The notes beneath the pieces were generated by a model. The model did no database searches and had not been told where the DNA came from. It worked only from the letters and a program-made list of their open reading frames with translations. 49,214 nt of DNA from assembly GCA_022827885.1 (NCBI GenBank), contig JAJEIP010000049.1, forward strand, positions 1 through 49,214, in the 5' to 3' direction. Below are positions 24,113 through 31,521 of this stretch, piece after piece. This DNA comes from Candidatus Poribacteria bacterium. Its GTDB lineage: Bacteria > Poribacteria > WGA-4E > WGA-3G. How positions within the stretch are numbered: the first letter of the stretch is position 1; each line of letters opens with the position of its first letter. The position numbers and the translations under genes were made by a program.

Positions 24113-25252
24113 CTATCGCGATTTCGCCTCCACAAGCGCGCTTTCGTCGCGTCGTCCGTCAGGTCCGGGTGTATTGTCATAAGCGGTGATATAGTACTTC
24201 TTGAATTCTAATGCTTGACCTACGAGAATCGGGTCTTCACCGGGGATCGTGAAAGTGCGCTCCTTGGGTCCGACTGCGGGGCGCGGGAGGAGTTTCCCTG
24301 CGGCATCTCTCGTATAGAGTTGGTACCCAGCAAGATCGGGTTCCGTGTTCGGGGTCCATGAGATAACCGCGTCATATTTTGTATTAAAGAGAGAACGCGC
24401 CAGATAGCGCACCCGAACGTCTTTTGGTGAGGCAGGCGGCACATTTGGAACCGCTGCCGTAAGCGTAGTGATTGCCTCTGCCCCGAATTCATCAACTCCC
24501 GCAACGCGATAGACCTTTCGAGTGCCATCGACTTCAAAATCGTGGTCAAAATAGTAGAGCCGATCTCGCTTCGGCTCGGCAATAAGTTCGAAACGTAGCG
24601 GTTTGTCATCTTCGGTGTCGAGGGCAGCATAGACGCGGAAGATAGAAAAGTCGTAAGGGAATTCATAGCCGTCCCAAAAGAGTTTGATGGTAAGGTCGGT
24701 CGGATCCCCGAGTGTTACGTTCGGTGCAGGCGGTGGCACGCTTGGGGTCGCCAAAGCGGTTTTCCAGATGCGGCGTGGATCTTCAGTTTCAGCGGGCGGA
24801 TTTGCTGGGTCCGGCGTTTCAACACCGTTGGCATCAACGTAACTGATGCGATATTCGTAGGCGAGGAGCCGTCCAGACGCGTCGCGCCGGTCGTTTTCGA
24901 GATTCTGGGTGTCAGTAAATTCGTTTGCGGGGGCATCCACAGAGCCGACTTGTTGGAATTCCGTGTCTGCACCCCCCGTGGAACGTCTGTAAATGCGGTA
25001 TCCTTTGATACCCGTCTGTCCGGTGTCGTTCCACGTGACCCGGACCTGCTGATCGCCTGCATAAAGCGCGAGACCATCAGGCGCGCCGGATGTCCGCAGG
25101 TTCTCAGGGTCGAGCGGGTTCGCAAAGTCTTCGTTACTCGTGCAAGCATTAAAGAAAACCAACGCAAGCAACATAGGAAGACTTAACACAACCATAATCT
25201 TACTGGTTGGTAGTCTGCCGAAAAAATCTGGACTATGATTTTTATGATTCAT
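24113..25252 (-). CDS. Lipoprotein with fibronectin type III-like domains
   Basis: A 379-residue predicted lipoprotein. After the signal peptide the sequence FFNAC forms a lipobox, and the mature start is followed by ANPLDPENLRTSGAPDG. Fibronectin III-like repeats are visible: LALYAGDQQVRVTWNDTGQTG-KGYRIYRR, then TIKLFWDGYEFPYDFSIFRVY, then DAVISWTPNTEPDLAGYQLYTRD. Such proteins are surface or periplasmic adhesion or scaffold proteins. The start at 25252 has AAGGTG 6 bases upstream; the longer frame from 25303 lacks one. It lies 56 bases upstream of the barrel gene. Confidence 0.75.
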   Translation of the reverse strand: MNHKNHSPDFFGRLPTSKIMVVLSLPMLLALVFFNACTSNEDFANPLDPENLRTSGAPDGLALYAGDQQVRVTWNDTGQTGIKGYRIYRRSTGGADTEFQQVGSVDAPANEFTDTQNLENDRRDASGRLLAYEYRISYVDANGVETPDPANPPAETEDPRRIWKTALATPSVPPPAPNVTLGDPTDLTIKLFWDGYEFPYDFSIFRVYAALDTEDDKPLRFELIAEPKRDRLYYFDHDFEVDGTRKVYRVAGVDEFGAEAITTLTAAVPNVPPASPKDVRVRYLARSLFNTKYDAVISWTPNTEPDLAGYQLYTRDAAGKLLPRPAVGPKERTFTIPGEDPILVGQALEFKKYYITAYDNTPGPDGRRDESALVEAKSR

Positions 25253-25320
25253 GTGATTCACCTTGATTATCGGAGATTTTATCCCTATGGATTTGGAGAA
25301 CACTTCTTTACCGATGGCTA

Positions 25321-25863
25321 TTAAAAAAAGTGCAGCAGGCTGAGACCAGCGCGCCGAGTCTGGAAGTCGTAGTGCGGATGCAACTGGAACGGGGTCCTCG
25401 GCAGTAACAGACTCGTGTTTTCAGGGAGGCGGTTTCTGGTCCCTCTCAGACGTGTGAGCGGGATTCCGATATCGGGATTCCAGTTTTCCGCTGAAGATAC
25501 TCCGTCCTCGACAACTTCGGGTGTATCCAGTTGGTTGTAGATTGAGAAAAGCACAGCAAGTCCGACAAATCCAAAACCGACGCCGGACATAATCGTGCCG
25601 GCATTCCGCCGGGTGCGGAAGGCGTCTTTGTGTGTTTGGATGTCTGATTGGATTGCGGCGTTGAGATAGCTATCGTAATGGTTCTGAGAGGAGGCTTTTA
25701 GGAAACTGCTTCCGAACTGGAGACTCATACCTGAAGCAAAGAGGGCAATTGGAAGAACGTTCGAGCGGCGCGCAGCATCGGCGTGCTGGCCCGTTAAGAT
25801 GAAAATGAGAACGCAACTGCTGACAAATGCAATGTATTTCTGAGAGGTGCTATAACGTTTCAT
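25321..25863 (-). CDS. Hypothetical exported/membrane protein
   Basis: A 180-residue protein with a signal-like N-terminus (KYIAFVSSCVLIFILTGQHADA), a second hydrophobic stretch NAGTIMSGVGFGFVGLAVLFSI near residue 90 and a polar C-terminal region ending SLLHFF. No family is recognised. The start at 25863 has AAGGA 9 bases upstream; the longer frame from 25932 would begin inside the predicted promoter. First gene of the three-gene envelope set. Confidence 0.6.
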   Translation of the reverse strand: MKRYSTSQKYIAFVSSCVLIFILTGQHADAARRSNVLPIALFASGMSLQFGSSFLKASSQNHYDSYLNAAIQSDIQTHKDAFRTRRNAGTIMSGVGFGFVGLAVLFSIYNQLDTPEVVEDGVSSAENWNPDIGIPLTRLRGTRNRLPENTSLLLPRTPFQLHPHYDFQTRRAGLSLLHFF

Positions 25864-25989
25864 CAAGCTTATTCCTTTATTAAGAGATCCATTTCTATTA
25901 TAAAGTTTACTCCATTTTTTCTTGAAAGTCAATGCTTTTTGTTAGGATACGGGAGTATCGGTTTGAGGGATGCTCCTGTCGGAATGATA

Positions 25990-26066
25990 GTTCCCCCGGG
26001 GCCGGTAGGGTCTTTCACCTAACCGCACCTATGCTGAATGTCTAATTAATTCTAAGGTCTACCATA
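25990..26066. repeat. Palindromic repeat R3, partial copy
   Basis: Contains GCCGGTAGGGTCTTTCACCTAACC then GCACCTATGCTGAATGTCTA and ends AATTCTAAGGTCTACCATA, matching the right half of the copies at 9090-9194 and 46252-46434. The left arm is missing and the central hairpin is degraded. Confidence 0.6.
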
Positions 26067-26152
26067 GTCCTCGATTCTCAGTAACGAGGAATCTCTGTTT
26101 CCAGTTTACATCAAAGTAAAACTGAATATCCATACGGGGATGGTGAATTCTA

Positions 26153-26181
26153 TTGACAATCGGTGAAATGCATAGTAAAAT
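26153..26181 (+). promoter_or_regulatory. Promoter of the 26284 gene
   Basis: TTGACA (26153-26158), 17 bases and TAAAAT (26176-26181) form a near-consensus sigma-70-type promoter with a leader of about 95 bases. Confidence 0.65.
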
Positions 26182-26283
26182 TAAAAAGAACCTTTCTGAA
26201 ATCGAGAGTGTCTCAATTGTAAGAGATAGAAGAAACGGGTAGATAGGTAGGGACGCTGTCCTAAAGTTCAACGGAGAAGAGCA

Positions 26284-27132
26284 ATGCCATTGAAAATCGT
26301 TAGCAGTCGAAAAAACATCGTTGCGAAGTTAGGGCTCGGTTGTGTCGTGTGTCTACTCCTCGGGTGTGGGATATTACTTTACGCGCAAGACAAAACGAAA
26401 GTGGAATTTATTGCTGCAAAGCCGGATATAAACCCACTCAAAAAAACGGAGAGCGACTCGGCGAAAACACAAGCACTCCTGAAAATGAAGGCGCAAGCCG
26501 CAGCACCGGTCAATAGGTTTCGTGCACGTCAAAATCGAGGGAGCATCGACTTCGGGGAAAATGCGGCGTTCTACAAAGTAATTATTGACAACAATCTCTT
26601 TCGTCCGCTTGGCTGGACCCCACCGAATAACGAACCCGCCTATAGTTTAATCGGTACCGCTGTTGGAACAGAGGGGGCCGTGTCTCAGGCAACGCTGCTC
26701 GAGAAAAAATCCAATCGGTATCACTTTGTGACGATAGGGACAAAACTCGGCGATATGACCGTAAAGGACATTCAAGCAAAGCAGGTAACCTTGGACAACG
26801 CCGGGAAACCGATAACGTTGAAGGCAGGCGAGCTTCAGTTTCTTACAACTGCGCGCGGGCGCGAAACGGGTAGGGCTACGCAAACCAGCGAGGGTCAGTC
26901 CGAAAAAGCCGAAGGTAATAATCAGGGAAACCAAGCCAATGCTAAAATGGAAGCTGAAAAACGTAGACAAATGGAGATGAAAGAGCAAGCCGCGGCTTGG
27001 GGAATGAAACCCGGTGAATTAGCAGAGAAACTCAGGAGTGCGTCGCCAGAGGAACGGAGAGAGATAATGCAGAAAATGCGACGAGAACGGGCAGAACGCG
27101 GGGGTAGAAGAGGACGGGCGCGCGATCGGTAG
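26284..27132 (+). CDS. GspC/PilP-like inner-membrane protein
   Basis: A 282-residue protein with an N-terminal transmembrane segment (VAKLGLGCVVCLLLGCGILLYAQ), a linker, and a compact beta domain near residues 95-190: YKVIIDNNLFRPLGW, YSLIGTAVGTEGAVSQATLLEKKSN, VTIGTKLGDMTVKDIQ and VTLDNAGKPITLKAGE. This resembles the HR domain of GspC/PilP, which links the inner-membrane platform of type II secretion or type IV pili to the secretin. The C-terminal 80 residues are very charged (KMEAEKRRQMEMKEQ). No secretion genes are near, so the role is inferred. GGAGAAGA precedes the ATG, and a strong terminator follows. Confidence 0.6.
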   Translation: MPLKIVSSRKNIVAKLGLGCVVCLLLGCGILLYAQDKTKVEFIAAKPDINPLKKTESDSAKTQALLKMKAQAAAPVNRFRARQNRGSIDFGENAAFYKVIIDNNLFRPLGWTPPNNEPAYSLIGTAVGTEGAVSQATLLEKKSNRYHFVTIGTKLGDMTVKDIQAKQVTLDNAGKPITLKAGELQFLTTARGRETGRATQTSEGQSEKAEGNNQGNQANAKMEAEKRRQMEMKEQAAAWGMKPGELAEKLRSASPEERREIMQKMRRERAERGGRRGRARDR

Positions 27133-27161
27133 TCTATAGTTTACACATATTCGTCTTTTGC

Positions 27162-27195
27162 AAAGGCGCGGCTTTAAACCGCGCCTTTCTTTATT
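27162..27195 (+). terminator. Rho-independent terminator
   Basis: Perfect 10-base stem AAAGGCGCGG / CCGCGCCTTT with loop CTTTAAA, followed by CTTTATTT. It terminates the GspC/PilP-like gene and, being nearly symmetric, may also serve the converging minus-strand gene. Confidence 0.85.
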
Positions 27196-27202
27196 TCCAT
27201 AA

Positions 27203-28021
27203 CTACGCCGCTTCTTCGGTGTTCTCTGGCATGTTTTCAAGTCGGGAGAGCCAGTAGCCGATATCAAACGAGTCATCACCGGTGAGGAAACGCCATTGCT
27301 TGATACGGTTGACGATCTCAAGCCGAACATCGTTCCCATACCATCTGTGATTCCTGCCTAAAGCACCGTGAATCCCCGGTGTGTCTATATCGTCTGTGTT
27401 CCAGAGTTGGCACTGACGGACCGTTGGGTTGAGGCGGAGCTTGAACATGTAGCGCGTCCGATCCGTCAGGTTCGGTTGCGCGCAGTGCCACATCCCGTGA
27501 TGCACCACAATCAGGGTGCCAGCATTACAAGCGATAGGCAGTTGCCCGAGGAAGTTTTGATACCGCGCGATGTCCGTTTCACAGACACGGCGATAATGAC
27601 TCCCCGGTAAAATCATGGTCCCTCCCATTTCGCGCGGCGTGTCGTGCGAGAAATAGAAGAATTGGATGTCGAAGTGCATCCGTAGGTCGATAATCGCGTC
27701 GGCATGCCAAATTTGACCGATATCGTTTTGCGGACGGACGATGTGAACAGCGTGGTGATCGTAAAGTGGATTCTCACCGACCAGACTGTGGATGATGCCC
27801 TGTACTTCCGGAAGTCGGAAAACTTTGCCAACAGCAGAATCATCGTCCCAGACTTCGTTTAAAACCGTGCCACCGCGTCCACGCACAATAATCCCTTCTT
27901 CCATTTCGGCGTGTGCCGCTTCGTTCAAGGCGCGCGGGATGAGTTCGTCGAAGCGGAGATAACCGTCCGCTACGAAATTCGCCATCTGTTCCGTATTGAG
28001 CAAATACTTTTTGTCACTCAT
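27203..28021 (-). CDS. Phytanoyl-CoA dioxygenase (PhyH) family protein
   Basis: The 272-residue product is a Fe(II)/2-oxoglutarate oxygenase of the PhyH family. The iron-binding facial triad is visible: His106-x-Asp108 in IWHADA, and a distal His179 in HHGMWHCAQPN, with Arg190 (TDRTRYMF) in the position that binds 2-oxoglutarate. GGTMILPGSH (133-142) is the family strand motif. It hydroxylates an unknown small molecule. The start overlaps the stop of an upstream 92-residue gene by 4 bases (ATGA), indicating translational coupling. Confidence 0.9.
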   Translation of the reverse strand: MSDKKYLLNTEQMANFVADGYLRFDELIPRALNEAAHAEMEEGIIVRGRGGTVLNEVWDDDSAVGKVFRLPEVQGIIHSLVGENPLYDHHAVHIVRPQNDIGQIWHADAIIDLRMHFDIQFFYFSHDTPREMGGTMILPGSHYRRVCETDIARYQNFLGQLPIACNAGTLIVVHHGMWHCAQPNLTDRTRYMFKLRLNPTVRQCQLWNTDDIDTPGIHGALGRNHRWYGNDVRLEIVNRIKQWRFLTGDDSFDIGYWLSRLENMPENTEEAA

Positions 28022-28296
28022 GGGATTTTCTCCAATTTCTCCAGGATATATTCAAACCTGAGATATGAAGTATGATATTCCATGCCGGGGTAGGCAGGGA
28101 ATTGTTGTGGAAACTGAATCACCCGCCATCCGTCTTGCATCGCTTCCACAACCGAGTTATAGGGCGGTGTTTCGCTGTCCCCTGTGGTATAGCGTTTTTG
28201 ACCGGTGCCGTCATACAGTGCCCAAGCGACAACGCCACTGTTCAAGTCAGGCGTGTGCAGATGCAGCACGAGGAGTTGTTGTCTCAATTCAGACAT
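28018..28296 (-). CDS. Small hypothetical protein coupled to PhyH
   Basis: A 92-residue protein without signal peptide: MSELRQQLLVLHLHTPDLNSG at the start, then SGVVAWALYDG and DGWRVIQFPQQFPAYPGMEYHTSYLRFE. I do not recognise the family. Its stop overlaps the start of the PhyH gene by 4 bases, so they are made together; it may be a partner or a folding aid. The ribosome site (AAGGAAAG before the ATG) is supplied by repeat R1. Confidence 0.65.
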   Translation of the reverse strand: MSELRQQLLVLHLHTPDLNSGVVAWALYDGTGQKRYTTGDSETPPYNSVVEAMQDGWRVIQFPQQFPAYPGMEYHTSYLRFEYILEKLEKIP

Positions 28297-28385
28297 ACTT
28301 TTAACTTTCCTTGCGGAGTCACAACGGCCGTTTCGACTATCACGGACGTTCCTTAAACCCGCCTGCGCCGTTGTTGCAGGCTACC
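28297..28385 (-). repeat. Gene-end repeat R1, copy 3 (leader of the 92-residue gene)
   Basis: On the minus strand the GCCTGC-N9-GCAGGC hairpin lies at about 28373-28353, and the conserved end ACTCCGCAAGGAAAGTTAAAA abuts the ATG at 28296. It matches copy 1 at both ends, with a different centre. Confidence 0.8.
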
Positions 28386-28465
28386 GATTTGATTTTGACG
28401 ACTGCTGACGCTTTATCGCTAATTATTGACTGCCAACTGCCATCAAAAACTTTATCTCTTGGAAT

Positions 28466-29251
28466 TTACCGAGCTGCTTGTGATTTGATCTGGCTCCATG
28501 TCGTCACCAGTTTCCCACCGGGTTGAACGTCTAACGTAACGACCATTCCATCTTCGATTAATTCGTTGATTTCCTGCTCACTGAGGGCTCTGTCATAAAG
28601 CACTACCTCGTCAATAACGCCTGTCATCCAGTAGTTACCGATGTCGCATCCACCGATGAAAAGAAAATTATCGTGGTTATCGGGTTTCGTCCCTGGCGAC
28701 ACTTCGGCATCTACTTGCCCATCAAGATAGAATTTGAAATCAGAGCCATCGTAAGTGCCTGCGGTGTGATGCCAATCCCCATCCGTTGCAACGGTTTTGG
28801 CATCGAAGGATTTCCAACCGGCGTTTGTTGTGAAAGAGTAATGGATAACCCCGGTATTAATATGACCGAAAAGCCCGTAGTTTCTACCGGTAGGATTGCG
28901 GTTCTCTTTTGAAGCGATGATTTGCCACGCGCCGGAGACTTTTGGGATATTTATCCATGCGGCAATTGTAAACTCGCTCAGGTCAAGGGCATCGTCATCA
29001 TCGACCGTTACCATATCCGAACCACCGAATTCCATCGCACCATCAAACTTTCCTTTGACCCACTTCGGCTTACCTTGTGCGATTTTTCCATCCAACCCGT
29101 TACCGGAGGAATCCTTAACGACTTCCCCTTTGCCCTCATCCAGCAGCCACACACCAACGAGTCCGTCTGTATCGAGTGCCAAGGCATGCGGTGCCATGAA
29201 GTGTATTAACACTAAAAGACTCAGCGTTAGGACTGTTAGCAATTTGTACAT
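28466..29251 (-). CDS. Secreted LamG/concanavalin-A-like domain protein
   Basis: A 261-residue exported protein. The signal peptide (LLTVLTLSLLVLIHFMAPHALA) is followed by a single LamG/laminin-G-like sandwich: LVGVWLLDEGKGEVVKDSSG, FTIAAWINIPK, GDWHHTAGTYDGSDFKFYLDG, FLFIGGCD and GVIDEVVLYDRALSEQEINEL, a classic LamG_3 pattern. It probably binds or displays polysaccharide at the surface. The start is the ATG at 29251; an upstream in-frame TTG is less likely. It lies 51 bases after the glgC stop on the same strand and may be read from the same transcript. Confidence 0.85.
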   Translation of the reverse strand: MYKLLTVLTLSLLVLIHFMAPHALALDTDGLVGVWLLDEGKGEVVKDSSGNGLDGKIAQGKPKWVKGKFDGAMEFGGSDMVTVDDDDALDLSEFTIAAWINIPKVSGAWQIIASKENRNPTGRNYGLFGHINTGVIHYSFTTNAGWKSFDAKTVATDGDWHHTAGTYDGSDFKFYLDGQVDAEVSPGTKPDNHDNFLFIGGCDIGNYWMTGVIDEVVLYDRALSEQEINELIEDGMVVTLDVQPGGKLVTTWSQIKSQAAR

Positions 29252-29302
29252 CAGCAATTCCCCTTGTTAGACAACCTTGATTATGGAATTTAAGGCTATG
29301 GA

Positions 29303-30595
29303 TTAGACGACGGTTTCAGGAGGGATTGTTGCATCCTTTGGAACAATAACAATCCCATCCCGAATGTAGTAATCTTCACCATCCAGATTATCGACCCCGT
29401 CTCGGTTGACGAGTACAGAATTATCGCCGATACGCGCATTTTTGTCAATGATTGCATTCTGGATGAGGCAATTCTGACCAATGCCGATATTCGGGGTGCC
29501 TGCCTGTGCGTTCTCTGCTCGGGCTGCGTCCGATTCGTAGTAGTCTGCCCCCATCAGTACCGACTGATAAATCCGACTGCGGTTAGAGATGATACTCCGG
29601 ATACCGACAATGGTTCTATCGATCTCGGAATCATCAATGATAGAGCCTTCGGCGAGGATTGAGGATCGGACGCTACTGCTGTTGACTTTAGTGCTCGGTA
29701 GGTGCCGCCTGTTGGTATAGATCGGGGCCTGCTCGTCGTAGAAATTGAACGCAGGCGCGGTGTCGGTGAGCGCGATGTTCGCCGAATAGAAGGAGCGAAT
29801 CGTCCCTATATCCTCCCAATAACCATCGAAAAAGTAAGCAGAAACTGGGAGCGTCTGAATGCTTTTCGGGATAATATCCTTGCCGAAGTCAACGTTTGTG
29901 TCGTCTCGAAGGATCTCTTGCAGGACCTCTCTGTTAAAGATATAGATTCCCATTGAGGCGATGTATTCTCTACCGTGCGGTTCAATCCCTCGGGATGTAA
30001 AGACTTCGGGTTCAACACGTAACTGATCCAGTTCCTCTTCGGTTTGCGGTTTCTCGACGAAATCAACGATCCGTCCGTTGGTGTCCGCCTGAAGGATGCC
30101 AAGCCCGCTCGTGTCCTCTTTCTTTACTGGAATTACGGATACAGTGATGGCTGCGTTAGATTCGGTGTGAACTTTGAGCATCTCGCGGTAATCCATCCGA
30201 TAGAGGTGATCACCGGCGAGAATCAAGACATAATTGTCTGCGAAACGTGGGTTGAGGATGTAAGGTTGGTTGTGTTTGACGGCGTCCGCTGTTCCCTGAT
30301 ACCACTCTTCGCCCATCAGTGTTTGTTGTGCTGCGAGGATTTGGACGAACCCGCGGCGGTATGTATCAAAGCGATACGTCTGCGCGATATGTCGGTTCAA
30401 GGAGACGGAGTTAAACTGCGTCAGGACATAGATGCGTTCCAAACCTGAATGGAAGCAATTACTAATGGGTATGTCCACGAGTCGAAATTTGCCTGCGATC
30501 GGGACACTCGGTTTCGCCCGGTCGCGGGTCAGCGGAAATAGACGTGCACCGCGACCACCTCCAAGAATAACTGCAATAACGTTCCCATTACTCAT
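29303..30595 (-). CDS. glgC: Glucose-1-phosphate adenylyltransferase
   Basis: A 430-residue ADP-glucose pyrophosphorylase, which makes ADP-glucose from glucose-1-phosphate and ATP, the first committed step of glycogen synthesis. The nucleotide-binding loop LGGGRGARLFPLT (11-23), LVDIPISNCFHSG, the EWYQGTADAVKHN segment and FVEKPQTEEEL are diagnostic, followed by a left-handed beta-helix C-terminus. GAGGAG precedes the ATG. It starts 16 bases after the hisB stop, so the two are in one operon. Confidence 0.95.
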   Translation of the reverse strand: MSNGNVIAVILGGGRGARLFPLTRDRAKPSVPIAGKFRLVDIPISNCFHSGLERIYVLTQFNSVSLNRHIAQTYRFDTYRRGFVQILAAQQTLMGEEWYQGTADAVKHNQPYILNPRFADNYVLILAGDHLYRMDYREMLKVHTESNAAITVSVIPVKKEDTSGLGILQADTNGRIVDFVEKPQTEEELDQLRVEPEVFTSRGIEPHGREYIASMGIYIFNREVLQEILRDDTNVDFGKDIIPKSIQTLPVSAYFFDGYWEDIGTIRSFYSANIALTDTAPAFNFYDEQAPIYTNRRHLPSTKVNSSSVRSSILAEGSIIDDSEIDRTIVGIRSIISNRSRIYQSVLMGADYYESDAARAENAQAGTPNIGIGQNCLIQNAIIDKNARIGDNSVLVNRDGVDNLDGEDYYIRDGIVIVPKDATIPPETVV

Positions 30596-30611
30596 AAGCG
30601 TTCACTCCTCA

Positions 30612-31199
30612 TTATAAACTTCCCTTGGTAGATAAAACCCCTGTGATACGTTCATCAAGACGTGTGGCGATATGTAAGGCTTTCGCAACTGCCTTAAAGA
30701 TGGCTTCAATGATGTGGTGTTGATTTGTGCCGTAGGGGACGTTGATATGCAAAGTTGTCCCACTATGGTTCACAAGCCCGTGAAAAAATTCTTCGGTGAG
30801 TTCAATATCAAAATCGCCGACCTTCCCAGACCCAAGCGGTGTTTCATAATAGAGATACGGACGTCCGCAAACATCCAAGTCTACTTTGGCGAGGGATTCG
30901 TACATAGGGACGGTGAAACTGCCGAAACGTTGCATACCGGCTTTATCCAAGACCGCTTTTTGGAGGGCTTGCCCTAAACAGATACCGACATCTTCGGTCG
31001 TATGGTGGGCATCCACGTGTAAGTCGCCTTCCGCGTGGATTTCCAGATCGAAGAAGCCGTGTTTGGCAAAGAGCTCCAACATGTGATCCAGGAATCCGAC
31101 CCCGGTGTTAATATCGGAGACGCCTGTTCCGTCAAGGTCAAGCCGGAGGCGGATACGGGTTTCTGCTGTTTCGCGGGCAATTTCTGCTGTTCTATCCAT
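30612..31199 (-). CDS. hisB: Imidazoleglycerol-phosphate dehydratase
   Basis: A 195-residue IGPD, the sixth histidine-biosynthesis step, removing water from imidazole glycerol phosphate. Manganese-binding motifs are visible: GFLDHMLELFAKHG (35-48), HVDAHHTTEDVGI (61-73), with the second cluster NQHHIIEAIFKA near residue 160. Length is standard for the monofunctional enzyme. No other his gene is in the window. Its leader carries a repeat-R1 end, and a promoter lies at 31296-31324. Confidence 0.95.
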   Translation of the reverse strand: MDRTAEIARETAETRIRLRLDLDGTGVSDINTGVGFLDHMLELFAKHGFFDLEIHAEGDLHVDAHHTTEDVGICLGQALQKAVLDKAGMQRFGSFTVPMYESLAKVDLDVCGRPYLYYETPLGSGKVGDFDIELTEEFFHGLVNHSGTTLHINVPYGTNQHHIIEAIFKAVAKALHIATRLDERITGVLSTKGSL

Positions 31200-31275
31200 T
31201 TTTTAATTATTCCTTGCGGTTCGGTCAAGTAGGTTGGGATTTCGCATTCCTTTCTGTATATCCGCTTTCCACTTC
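31200..31275 (-). repeat. Gene-end repeat R1, copy 4 (leader of hisB)
   Basis: On the minus strand AGCGGATATACAGAAAGGAATG is followed by the conserved end ACCGCAAGGAATAATTAAAA, flush against the hisB ATG at 31199. The hairpin of copy 1 is absent; a stretch resembling the glgB copy (GAAACGAAGTGGA) lies upstream. Confidence 0.65.
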
Positions 31276-31295
31276 GTTTCAAGCTGCGTACTCTT

Positions 31296-31324
31296 ATTAT
31301 ACGCTTGGAAATGGTTTTGAGCAA
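31296..31324 (-). promoter_or_regulatory. Promoter of hisB-glgC
   Basis: On the minus strand TTGCTC (31324-31319), 17 bases and TATAAT (31301-31296). The transcript would enter hisB after a leader of about 90 bases made mostly of repeat R1. Confidence 0.65.
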
Positions 31325-31388
31325 CGCAAAATATGTTACCCGCTCCATGAAAATTAAAAAATAAATAAGGTAATTTCATAAAGAGGCT

Positions 31389-31505
31389 CGGTGCGGTTAG
31401 GGGATTTCGTCTGGGAATAGACTAAATCCGTTCCTTGTATTACATTTCCATAGCGCAAGTCGCGTGTGGACTTGCGGGACAGTGTATTACATTCCGCACC
31501 TACCG
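31389..31505. repeat. R3-related repeat with nested hairpin
   Basis: Outer parts CGGTGCGGTTAGG (31389 on) and CCGCACCTACCG (31494-31505) are related complements. Inside, TGTATTACATT occurs twice as an 11-base direct repeat, near 31436 and 31482, around a perfect hairpin CGCAAGTC-N7-GACTTGCG (31454-31476). Confidence 0.6.
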
Positions 31506-31521
31506 TGATTGAGGTTTACGT

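Larger units (their letters stand above)
25864..26283. other. Divergent promoter region with repeat
   Basis: This region separates the minus-strand envelope genes from a plus-strand GspC-like gene. It holds a probable minus-strand promoter (TTGACT at 25932-25927 with TAAACT or TATAAT near 25910-25897), a partial R3 repeat (25990-26066) and the plus-strand promoter at 26153-26181. Confidence 0.6.
31200..31521. other. Intergenic region with promoter and repeats
   Basis: Contains the R1 copy abutting hisB (31200-31290), the hisB promoter (31296-31324) and an R3-related repeat with a nested hairpin (31389-31505). No protein gene is seen. Confidence 0.7.

Noticed and set aside
26059-26271. 70-residue minus-strand open frame
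   Set aside because: It is antisense to the promoter region of the GspC/PilP-like gene and partly overlaps a repeat; there is no ribosome site.
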